Shown here piece by piece: positions 35,125-42,531 of a stretch of DNA of 42,531 nucleotides; within the stretch, counting starts at the first letter, position 1, and each line of letters opens with the position of its first letter. The notes under the pieces were generated by a model, which was given only the letters and a program-made list of their open reading frames with translations, was not told the DNA's origin and did no database searches. The stretch is from an uncultured Pelagibacteraceae bacterium (GTDB lineage: Bacteria; Pseudomonadota; Alphaproteobacteria; Pelagibacterales; Pelagibacteraceae): positions 1 to 42,531 of the forward strand of contig CACBMY010000005.1 of the NCBI GenBank assembly GCA_902540545.1, read 5' to 3'. The position numbers and the translations under genes are program-made.

Positions 35125-37761
35125 CAAAAGATTTCTTTCAGTCTTGAGTTTATTATTTTCTTTAATCAATTGAATAATCATTTCTTTCATTATTCTATTC
35201 TCTTCAACTGCTCTACCGCTTATCTCAGCTAATCTCTCATTTTCTTTAGCTAGCTGTAATTGATCAAATAATTTTTCTAGCTCTGGATCAATAGGTAGAC
35301 CCTCTATTTTTTTGCTAATATTATTTTGAATTACTTTCGTTAATGAAATACTTACTTGGCTGTCTTTAAGTCCATTTTGTTCATTAAACTCTAGATTAAA
35401 GTTTAGACCAAAATCATCAGTATTATTGCTGATATTTAAACCAGCTTTTACTGCTAAATCATCATCCATATAATGGGCCATGTCTTTTCTTTCACCGTCT
35501 GCAACAATGTCAATTTTTTCACTCAAAGCTTGATTTAAAGATAGGCCTGAGTATGGCTTAAGAACGAAGCCATTTTCTAAAGATTTTGAATACTCAACAT
35601 TAAATCCACCTGATAATACTTGATCCACAGCATCATCAACTGAAAGATCCCCATCTGTAAAAGATGACAAATAAGTAGGCAGTCTTCTTAAACCATATTT
35701 TCCATCAACTTCAATATTTAAACTTTGACTATCATCAATTTCTAATTTTCTAGAAGCTTTATAATTTACAGCAGCAAACTGACCTAGATTTTCTTTTGAA
35801 ATAGTTTGTTGTGTTTCAGTTTCAAGATCTAAATATTTATTTTGAGTTAACCCAAATACCGACACTAAAGAAAATTTAAATTTCTCGTAATCGATTTCTT
35901 TTTTTAGACCAATAGCTAAATTTTCACTATCTAAAGCTTCTCCGTTATTAAAATTTGCTTGTTGGCTAGAATAACTTAAGAATGTTGTAAAATTATCATT
36001 TTCAATTTTAAAGTCTCCAGTAACACCACGTGTTTCATTTTTATAAATATTGTCTCTTTTTTTTACAGAATAATATCCACTAGATTTTTTTTCTTCTGAA
36101 ACCGAATTAAAAATATCATTTAAATTAGATAAAAATATTTCAGATCTATATTTTTTATTATGGCTATCAATATCTAAATCTTCACCATAAACATATAAGA
36201 AACCATTTGTTTCTGAATTATCAGCATCTGGATCACTATTGCTATCTAATATTTCATAGGTATCATTTCCACAAAGATTATTTGTGATTACCATATTTGT
36301 CTTATTATGAATTTCTATTTTTTGATCTTTTGAAATACTGCAATCTAATGTCATGGTAGTATTGGTACTATTTAATTCAATTTCACCATTATAAGTACCT
36401 TCACCTTTTGTAACTATTTCTAATCCTGTGTTATTTGAATTTGCCATAACAATAGAATTGTCACCTCCTGAAATAGTTCCTGAATTATTAATTGTTAAGT
36501 CATCAAAGTTTTTATTGGCGTGATAATCTCCAATTTTAATTCCGTCTGCATCACCATTAATAGCGCTAATTGTTCCAAAATTATTTAGAACTACATTTTC
36601 GCCAGCCTCTACAGATGTTGAATCGTTACCAAATCCAATTCCAAAGTGACCTGTATTATTCTCACCTGTTGATGTTATCGTTCCATGATTATTTATGGTA
36701 AGGTTCTTTGTTCTACCAGCTCCAATAGCGGCTGTTGATGATTTTATTGTTCCAGTATTGTCGATAGTTGTTCCACCAGTGTTTCTAGCTATTTGTATTG
36801 CCGCTCCAAACGCCGACTCTATAGTTCCACTATTTGTAATTGTATGAGCATCGTCACTATCTCCTTGTCTATCAATAAGAACTGTGCCTGTATTAGTACC
36901 TGTATTTGTCGAGCTGATTGTTCCTGAATTTGTAAATGTAACTCCAGAGCACTCTCTACAATAAATAGTATTTCTATCTGAAGTTATTGTTCCACGATTA
37001 TCTATTGTAATATTTGATCCATTTTCAGCTAGTATACCATATCTACCTGCACTCTCGATTGTTCCTCCCTCATAATTTATAATTTCACTATCTGTAAGAT
37101 ATTTTGCGATAATTGGGTTATTACCTGATGTAGATTTAATTGTTCCTCCATCATAGTTATAAATTTTAACACCTCGACTTCTTGGGTTTCCTCCTGCTCC
37201 AGTGCCTAACAAAATTGTTCCTTGTGTTGCACTAATCATACCGTGATTATGCAATATTAGCCCAACTGCAGTAGAGCCCGAGGATGATAAACTAGATTGA
37301 CAATTATCGTTATTTCCAGCCTTATCACACCAACCAACATTTCGACCCTCAATCGCATTTCCTGCTTCAGCACTAATTGTGGCACCCGCATTATTTGTGA
37401 TTGTTATATTTTCTGCGTAATCTATATAAATTCCTTCATTATTGTCTGAGTTGATAGTTCCATTATTAGTTATTGTTGTATTTAAAGATGATTGAGCATG
37501 AATTGCTTTTTGTTTATTAGTTCCATCTTCTGTTTGGATTGTTCCATCATTTGTAATCTGAACTCCAGTTTCATCCTCTAGATCAACAGCCTTATGGTCA
37601 TTGTAGGTAATAGAACCAGCAGAAGTAACATTTAAAATATCATCATCTGCACATGCTAATTGGTTTGTTGATGCGCTAGCTATTGTTGTTAAACAAGGAC
37701 CAGCATAACCTATGGAACTAAATAAAAAGAATAAGATTATACTAAGTAAAATCTTTTTCAT
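35113..37761 (-). CDS. Beta-helix/barrel surface protein with a C-terminal coiled-coil tail
   Basis: An 882-residue exported protein. A signal peptide (MKKILLSIILFFLFSSIGYA) is followed by a beta-helix passenger of I-T-N-x-G-T-I repeats (about 45-500), with scattered cysteine pairs (GWCDKAGNNDNC, IYCRECSG). The region of about 590-811 has the alternating strands of an autotransporter-type barrel, ending VSISLTKVI. It does not stop there: about 70 further residues (812-882) form a charged heptad-like helix (PELEKLFDQLQLAKENERLA, then EENRIMKEMIIQLIKENNKL). Ordinary autotransporters end at the last strand. It is the last gene of a three-gene unit, 13 bases after the PilY1-like gene. Function unknown; probably a surface adhesin or passenger linked to the pilus genes. 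Confidence 0.72.
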   Translation of the reverse strand: MKKILLSIILFFLFSSIGYAGPCLTTIASASTNQLACADDDILNVTSAGSITYNDHKAVDLEDETGVQITNDGTIQTEDGTNKQKAIHAQSSLNTTITNNGTINSDNNEGIYIDYAENITITNNAGATISAEAGNAIEGRNVGWCDKAGNNDNCQSSLSSSGSTAVGLILHNHGMISATQGTILLGTGAGGNPRSRGVKIYNYDGGTIKSTSGNNPIIAKYLTDSEIINYEGGTIESAGRYGILAENGSNITIDNRGTITSDRNTIYCRECSGVTFTNSGTISSTNTGTNTGTVLIDRQGDSDDAHTITNSGTIESAFGAAIQIARNTGGTTIDNTGTIKSSTAAIGAGRTKNLTINNHGTITSTGENNTGHFGIGFGNDSTSVEAGENVVLNNFGTISAINGDADGIKIGDYHANKNFDDLTINNSGTISGGDNSIVMANSNNTGLEIVTKGEGTYNGEIELNSTNTTMTLDCSISKDQKIEIHNKTNMVITNNLCGNDTYEILDSNSDPDADNSETNGFLYVYGEDLDIDSHNKKYRSEIFLSNLNDIFNSVSEEKKSSGYYSVKKRDNIYKNETRGVTGDFKIENDNFTTFLSYSSQQANFNNGEALDSENLAIGLKKEIDYEKFKFSLVSVFGLTQNKYLDLETETQQTISKENLGQFAAVNYKASRKLEIDDSQSLNIEVDGKYGLRRLPTYLSSFTDGDLSVDDAVDQVLSGGFNVEYSKSLENGFVLKPYSGLSLNQALSEKIDIVADGERKDMAHYMDDDLAVKAGLNISNNTDDFGLNFNLEFNEQNGLKDSQVSISLTKVIQNNISKKIEGLPIDPELEKLFDQLQLAKENERLAEISGRAVEENRIMKEMIIQLIKENNKLKTERNLLLKN
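36414..37569 (-). repeat. Degenerate beta-helix coding repeats of the second adhesin
   Basis: Many imperfect units encode I-T-N-x-G-T-I or I-x-N-x-G-T-I turns (for example TTITNNGTINS, ITIDNRGTITS, VTFTNSGTISS, HTITNSGTIES, TTIDNTGTIKS, LTINNHGTITS, LTINNSGTISG), at roughly 20-30 codon spacing. The unit is like that of the adhesin at 28857-31436, but the rest of the two proteins differs. Confidence 0.65.
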
Positions 37762-37774
37762 AAATGTCTATTGA

Positions 37775-40700
37775 TTAATAGTTCTGTCTCCAAGAACTTC
37801 TATAACTAGATGTTCCACCTGCAGCAGCTTCAATGCTAACTAAGTCTTTTATGCTTCCAGCAGATTGACCAGCAATGTTTGCAAACAGCTTACCTGCAAA
37901 AACTACAATTTTGGATAAAACACCTTGTCCAACATATTTACAAGTATCTCCTCTTCTCAAATTTTTAAGTTGAGATGAGAAATTTGTTCCACATTCATCA
38001 TCAACTCCACAAATAAATGCATCACCTAGACTACATTTGTTAACTGATGATGTTGGTTGATAAATTGGAAAATATACCAATCCACTTGATACTGTTGGTT
38101 CAGCAGTAACTTTCTGAGATTTATCTAATTTTATATACCAACCGGTATCAGTTGAGGTTGGACATTTATTACCTGTTTTGTCTTTTGTGGTATTTTTACA
38201 TTTTGTTAAATCAGCAGCTTTTTTAGGAACCGCTACATCTCTATAATCTGGATAATGAGGATCTCTAATACCAATCATTAAGTTGTCTGTACCATTACTT
38301 GTATTTCCTATTCTCTCATAATCTCCAGTTCCAGCATATAACCATAATGAATTAGTAGTTTGTCCAATTGTTGCGTCCATAGAATGATACATATATCTAC
38401 CATTAGTTTGGTTTGAACCTGCCTTAAATAATGTTGTGCTATCATACATCTTTAAAGCTTTACCTGTTCCATCATTTCTATTATTCGTTAAATTAAACTT
38501 AGTAATTTTTCCTTCAAGATCACTCATGTAGACAAGCGCACCTCTAAAATCAATTCCTCTTGCGGTATCTGCTGTAATTACAACTGGTGAACCTGGTGTT
38601 GAATTAACGATATCGTTCGTCAGCATATCCTCAATATCTATTCTTTTTTCAAGTTTACCTGGGAACGTTGTATCCTCAAGATTAACAATTGTTAAATTAG
38701 AACCAACTCCTGAGTTTTGAACACCGTATCCTCCACCCATAATTGCAACATAAATATCATCTTCTAAATTATTATCTCCTGGACCTTTATTTGGCATTCT
38801 TATAATTCTAGGAGACGACCAAGTTCCACCTAATTCACTATAATCATATTCAGGTTGGGTTAACACTCCAGTTTGTGCGGAGCCAGGCTTAATATGTAAA
38901 GCCATATTCGAACTACTTAAGTTACAAGCTGTATTTGGATTACTTGCACATGGATCTGATCCATAAAATTTTAATGTTTTATTTATCAAAGTGATCTCGG
39001 TTGCTGCCTTTGTTTGAGCTTGCCCACCACTACCAGGCGGCGCAGGAATTGTGATTGTAGAGGATTTCACTGTAAAGTTAGTAAATGGTTTGTCGTCAAT
39101 TAATATTGAAACATCAGATTTACTCAAATTAGGAACATCTAAAGTCCAAACATTGCTTTGCTGGCATGCGGTTGATTCATCACTTTTACATGTAAAATCA
39201 GTAGAATTATTCGTTCTCACAGTATTAGACTCAAAGAAGCTTGCTAAGTCATAAATTTTTTTGATGTAATCATAACTTGAGATAGTCCCGTTATGATCCA
39301 TTACATGGACTTGAGTTTGAATTCCATCATTAAGTACTGAATATAAATGCATTGGTGCATCTCGATCTGTGATATCTAATACAGAAAATCCTGCACCACC
39401 TCTACCGTATGGAACCATTAGTATTGTATGCCATTCTTTTTTGCTATCGTAAGGACCTTTATAAAACATATCATGCGCAGTAACGGATCCATCAACACCA
39501 TAAATAGCATTAGATCCACCAACCCCACTTCTATTTAAATTTACGTTAACCATATTTGGCATTGTTGATGCAATGAATGGTGGAACAAATGCCCAAATTT
39601 CTTTACCAGTCTTTCCATCAAATGCATGAAGCATGCCGTCATTTGCGCCAACATAAACTGTTTCTTTTCTTGAAGAATGTTTTTGTGCAAATGAAGAATA
39701 ATTTTTCAAAGATCTCCAATAAGCTTCTTGATTTCTTCCTGCAAAAGCTGTTTCAGCTGATGGTTTTGAAACCACTACTAATTCTGAATGGTAAATATCT
39801 CCAAGAGGGTTAGGTCTTGTTTCAGTTAAATTACAATCACCATCATAATCAAAATAATCTTGTCCTCTAACAAACTGTATTAGGCCTTTAATGTCATCTT
39901 CATTATCATTTTGAACTGAAGCAACATTTTTACATCTTTGAGTATTAGTAGGGTTATCACTTTTACTATGATAATTTGGCACTTCATTATTTGTATGAGT
40001 AAATAACTTATCAATATCTTTATAGTTTGATGTTACCCAATTATTTAAATTACTATAACCAGAATTCGCAGATGTATTTGGAAGGTGGGTCCAAATTTTT
40101 CTGTCATCTGTTCTTCTTTTTTCAAGTAATTCGGCTGCATCCCAATTCTTTTTACCAACATTACCATTTGAGTCTATCGCAGTACTTTTTAGTGTTCCTT
40201 TCCACTCTTTATTTTGTTCATAATCAAATTGTGCTTGATATAAAGATCCACCTTGTTCAATTGTTGCTGTAATTGCAGGCGCAGAGAAAGATAATTTTTG
40301 AGCAATAATTTGTGATATGGCAGCTTTTAATTGTGTCTTTAGAGATTGAGTGGTTCTTGCTACGATAACGCTATTAGTTCCACCTGTTTGTGCCATCCTA
40401 TTAAAGTTTCTTACACCACCATTTGATAGTCCCGTTCCATAAGCTACAGTAAAAGTCTTTATCTTATGTGAATTTAATAATTTTGAAACTCTCCTCGCAG
40501 CACCGTTGTGATTATACCAATCTCCATCACCTATAACTAAAACATAGCTATTCTGACAAGTTAAGTTTTTATCTATTGGAGATAAAGTACTGTGCAAATA
40601 ATATTCTTCAGCTTGTTTTGCCCAGTTATCAGCATTCGTTCCACCACCAGGCTGAACTGATTTTATGATCGAATTGATTTTTGCCGCCCCTTGTTTATGT

Positions 40701-41923
40701 GCTCTTACTTTTATACAAGCTCTACTAGTACAAGGTGTGGCTCTTCCATTAGTTATATCCCCAGTCCAAGTTCTAAAACCAGACCCACTATTATCCCACG
40801 ACCAGTAACCAAATCCAAAATTCACTCCTGCTGTTAAGGAACTATCAGTAACGATTGATTGAATAGCTTCATGGGCACCCGTCATTCTTGTTCCAGCAGA
40901 GCCTCCAAATTCTTTATCAAAATTTAAATCCAGGTCAAATGCTTGAACACTTTGTTTATGATAATTGGAACTTAGCACTCTGTTGTTAACTTTATCTACG
41001 GTTAAACCCCATGCATAATACATTCTAACATTTCCAGACTTTGATGCAGTTCTTCCATACCTTCCAACGTTTTTAATTGAGTCAGTGCCATTTCTTGATG
41101 CGTTTAATGTAACTTTAGAAACTCTATGATTTGACCAATCATTACCATATAATATAAATTCATTTGATGGATGATGATCCATTCCATATGAGTAGTACCA
41201 CCAACCAACATTTATTCTGCTAGACCAATTTGTATTTATGCAACCGTTACTTCCAATCGTGAATCTATAAAGGTAACGATAATATTGCACATAAAAATTT
41301 TCTCGTTTATAATCTGGAGTCTGTCCATAATAACGACCGTAAGAACTTAAATTACCTGAAAATGGACAACTTACTTGTGAAGGAGTTGCTCCAGATATAT
41401 TGTACGTCAACATACCCCCATTTCCTGCAGCATACAAAAAATTTTGAGCAATCGAGACTTGTCTTGCATATCGTAAACTTGCGCTCCAATCACAGTTGCC
41501 GTTTGAAAGATCAATCCTAAAAACTCTATGTTGATAAAAAGAGGCAACATATAATTTATTATTATGCACCTTCATATTCATTGGATAATAAGATCTGCAA
41601 TTACCTGATCCTCTATAAATTCCATTACGTCCAAAGCTGGTATCATTTTTCTTTGTTGAATAAGTCATTTTTTTTATTCCACGTATCCAATATTGACCTA
41701 CATAAATATCGCCACTACTATCGGTTGCTACACTGTAAGGATAAGAAAACCCGTCTCCACTCGTCATTCTAACACTCATACTTCCAGACTTATCTAAAAG
41801 GATTAATACATTAGCTGGAACATCTGATATTCCAGAACCAGGCGGTAAATTTTTTGCAAAACTATTATTAGAAAAAAAAGATAAAATTAAAATGACTTTC
41901 AAAATTAAAAGTTTCAGTTTCAT
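37775..41923 (-). CDS. PilY1-like giant pilus protein with a split VWA domain
   Basis: A 1382-residue exported protein. A signal peptide (about 1-23) is followed by the start of a von Willebrand A domain with the MIDAS motif DKSGSM (44-49). The domain breaks off; residues about 55-345 are a propeller-like insert rich in Tyr, Trp, Gly and Asn with NHL-like units (SVATDSSGDIYVGQY, GLTVDKVNNRVLSSN). The VWA domain then resumes with RMTGAHEAIQSIVTD (346-360), the threonine motif GGGTNADNW (426-434) and VLVIGDGDW (461-469). The C-terminal half is the PilY1/PilC propeller (TVYVGANDGMLHAFDGKTGK, then GRGGAGFSVLDITD). PilY1 acts at the pilus tip in adhesion, retraction control and surface sensing. 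It is flanked closely by a small exported protein (2-base gap) and the coiled-coil adhesin (13-base gap). Confidence 0.85.
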   Translation of the reverse strand: MKLKLLILKVILILSFFSNNSFAKNLPPGSGISDVPANVLILLDKSGSMSVRMTSGDGFSYPYSVATDSSGDIYVGQYWIRGIKKMTYSTKKNDTSFGRNGIYRGSGNCRSYYPMNMKVHNNKLYVASFYQHRVFRIDLSNGNCDWSASLRYARQVSIAQNFLYAAGNGGMLTYNISGATPSQVSCPFSGNLSSYGRYYGQTPDYKRENFYVQYYRYLYRFTIGSNGCINTNWSSRINVGWWYYSYGMDHHPSNEFILYGNDWSNHRVSKVTLNASRNGTDSIKNVGRYGRTASKSGNVRMYYAWGLTVDKVNNRVLSSNYHKQSVQAFDLDLNFDKEFGGSAGTRMTGAHEAIQSIVTDSSLTAGVNFGFGYWSWDNSGSGFRTWTGDITNGRATPCTSRACIKVRAHKQGAAKINSIIKSVQPGGGTNADNWAKQAEEYYLHSTLSPIDKNLTCQNSYVLVIGDGDWYNHNGAARRVSKLLNSHKIKTFTVAYGTGLSNGGVRNFNRMAQTGGTNSVIVARTTQSLKTQLKAAISQIIAQKLSFSAPAITATIEQGGSLYQAQFDYEQNKEWKGTLKSTAIDSNGNVGKKNWDAAELLEKRRTDDRKIWTHLPNTSANSGYSNLNNWVTSNYKDIDKLFTHTNNEVPNYHSKSDNPTNTQRCKNVASVQNDNEDDIKGLIQFVRGQDYFDYDGDCNLTETRPNPLGDIYHSELVVVSKPSAETAFAGRNQEAYWRSLKNYSSFAQKHSSRKETVYVGANDGMLHAFDGKTGKEIWAFVPPFIASTMPNMVNVNLNRSGVGGSNAIYGVDGSVTAHDMFYKGPYDSKKEWHTILMVPYGRGGAGFSVLDITDRDAPMHLYSVLNDGIQTQVHVMDHNGTISSYDYIKKIYDLASFFESNTVRTNNSTDFTCKSDESTACQQSNVWTLDVPNLSKSDVSILIDDKPFTNFTVKSSTITIPAPPGSGGQAQTKAATEITLINKTLKFYGSDPCASNPNTACNLSSSNMALHIKPGSAQTGVLTQPEYDYSELGGTWSSPRIIRMPNKGPGDNNLEDDIYVAIMGGGYGVQNSGVGSNLTIVNLEDTTFPGKLEKRIDIEDMLTNDIVNSTPGSPVVITADTARGIDFRGALVYMSDLEGKITKFNLTNNRNDGTGKALKMYDSTTLFKAGSNQTNGRYMYHSMDATIGQTTNSLWLYAGTGDYERIGNTSNGTDNLMIGIRDPHYPDYRDVAVPKKAADLTKCKNTTKDKTGNKCPTSTDTGWYIKLDKSQKVTAEPTVSSGLVYFPIYQPTSSVNKCSLGDAFICGVDDECGTNFSSQLKNLRRGDTCKYVGQGVLSKIVVFAGKLFANIAGQSAGSIKDLVSIEAAAGGTSSYRSSWRQNY
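40880..40888 (-). repeat. Downstream copy of a direct repeat bracketing the PilY1 propeller insert
   Basis: AGAATGACG in coding sense, encoding the R-M-T where the VWA domain resumes. With flanking bases the match to the other copy is 12 of 13. It lies exactly 882 bases (294 codons) from the copy at 41762-41770. Confidence 0.45.
41762..41770 (-). repeat. Upstream copy of a direct repeat bracketing the PilY1 propeller insert
   Basis: AGAATGACG in coding sense, encoding the R-M-T just after the DKSGSM MIDAS motif, where the VWA domain breaks off. It pairs with the copy at 40880-40888 and may mark the scar of an in-frame domain insertion. Confidence 0.45.
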
Positions 41924-41925
41924 AA

Positions 41926-42483
41926 TTATTGCTCTTGCTCCATTTTCTCTAACTCAACTTCAAGATCATAGTAAAATTTACCTAATTTTTCATCGTATTC
42001 TACAGTTGTAATCATTAATTCTTCTTCAAAAAGTTCTTCTTCACCAAGCATTCTTTTATATACAATGACATCATTATTACTTTTTTCCCAAATTTTGAAA
42101 CTATCAAAAATTTGTGGATTTTGTCCTGTATCAAAATCACCGTAAACTTTTTTAACATATCTCATTAATGTTAATTTATTATTCTCAGTGTTTTTACCAT
42201 CGTTCATAACAATCATTCTAATGGCAGCTAATTTTGCAGCATCTTCTGTTTCGCCTAGAAATACATATTCTACTGCAATATCATCATTTAAATTATCATT
42301 TGGACATAACTCTGGCGACGGAACAGGCATATAAAATTGGCCTTTAAAACCTGGTAACGGTTGACCAAATTTATCAAAAATTTTTTTACCACTATCTCCA
42401 ATATCAATTAAAAAATCACAAGCAGCTTGGACAGGAGAACTAAAAATTGAAAAAATTATAATAAATTTGATTAAATTTTTCAT
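41926..42483 (-). CDS. Small exported protein of unknown function, first of the PilY1 unit
   Basis: A 185-residue protein with a clear signal peptide (MKNLIKFIIIFSIFSSPVQAA, cleavage near residue 20) and a mature acidic domain with two cysteines close to the ends of the first third (ACDFLIDIG and ELCPNDN), which could form a disulfide. The C-terminus is Glu-rich (EEELMITTVEYDEKL, LEVELEKMEQEQ). I do not recognise the family. It lies two bases upstream of the PilY1-like gene in the same direction, so a periplasmic or pilus-related role is a reasonable guess. The 48 bases upstream to the window edge are AT-rich and could hold a promoter, but more of the operon could also lie outside the window. 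Confidence 0.75.
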   Translation of the reverse strand: MKNLIKFIIIFSIFSSPVQAACDFLIDIGDSGKKIFDKFGQPLPGFKGQFYMPVPSPELCPNDNLNDDIAVEYVFLGETEDAAKLAAIRMIVMNDGKNTENNKLTLMRYVKKVYGDFDTGQNPQIFDSFKIWEKSNNDVIVYKRMLGEEELFEEELMITTVEYDEKLGKFYYDLEVELEKMEQEQ

Positions 42484-42531
42484 AGATTAAGAAATATTAT
42501 TATAACTCTTTATATTTGTCGTCATTTTATT

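Noticed and set aside
39051..41772. Plus-strand open frames opposite the PilY1-like gene
   Set aside because: They are antisense shadows: short, with no domain pattern, and fully inside a well-supported 1382-codon gene.

Overview
The window looks like a piece of a SAR11-type (Pelagibacterales) alphaproteobacterial chromosome. This is inferred from its very AT-rich sequence, genes that touch or overlap by a few bases, the split and permuted (alphaproteobacterial) form of the tmRNA, ThyX in place of ThyA, and the gene order hflK-hflC-htrA-miaA-ilvB-ilvH-ilvC-leuA-mreBCD-mrdA-rodA. No database search was possible.

Layout. 1-1595 (+): the end of msrA and a beta-lactamase-fold serine hydrolase. 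1597-6098 (-): a tight four-gene unit, transcribed as iron-type alcohol dehydrogenase, amidase, DMT transporter and homocysteine S-methyltransferase-like protein. 6137-7069 (+): a second DMT transporter. 7063-7332 (-): the tRNA-like domain and first pseudoknot of a permuted tmRNA, running directly into the tail of a CBS-domain reading frame instead of a normal tag region. 7376-10711 (+): thyX, then a compact trio of an SxtJ-like membrane protein, a 49-residue DUF5989/SxtK-like membrane peptide and a NodU/CmcH carbamoyltransferase. 10721-11545 (-): an Mrp/ApbC P-loop ATPase. 11600-26594 (+): 15 kb of closely packed housekeeping genes for membrane protein quality control (HflKC, DUF2065, HtrA), tRNA modification (MiaA), branched-chain amino acid synthesis (IlvB, IlvH, IlvC, LeuA) and the rod-shape elongasome (MreBCD, PBP2, RodA). 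26595-27884 (-): a GAF plus PP2C-type phosphatase.

28053-42483 is a surface-structure region. The plus strand holds a prepilin peptidase, a beta-helix autotransporter-like adhesin with an Ig-like domain, and a MoxR / DUF58 / TgpA-like transglutaminase trio. Facing it on the minus strand is an operon of a small exported protein, a giant PilY1-like protein, and a second beta-helix/barrel protein with a C-terminal coiled-coil tail. Prepilin peptidase and PilY1 point to type IV pili, and the two adhesin-like proteins to cell-surface interactions, which is notable in a streamlined lineage.

Features most worth following up: (1) the tmRNA/CBS junction; (2) the SxtJ-SxtK-SxtI-like carbamoyltransferase module; (3) a 9-base element placed identically before ilvB and leuA; (4) the PilY1-like protein whose von Willebrand A domain is split by a propeller-like segment bracketed by a short direct repeat exactly 882 bases (294 codons) apart; (5) the barrel protein with a coiled-coil tail encoded 13 bases after it; (6) a homocysteine methyltransferase relative with histidine where a zinc cysteine is expected.
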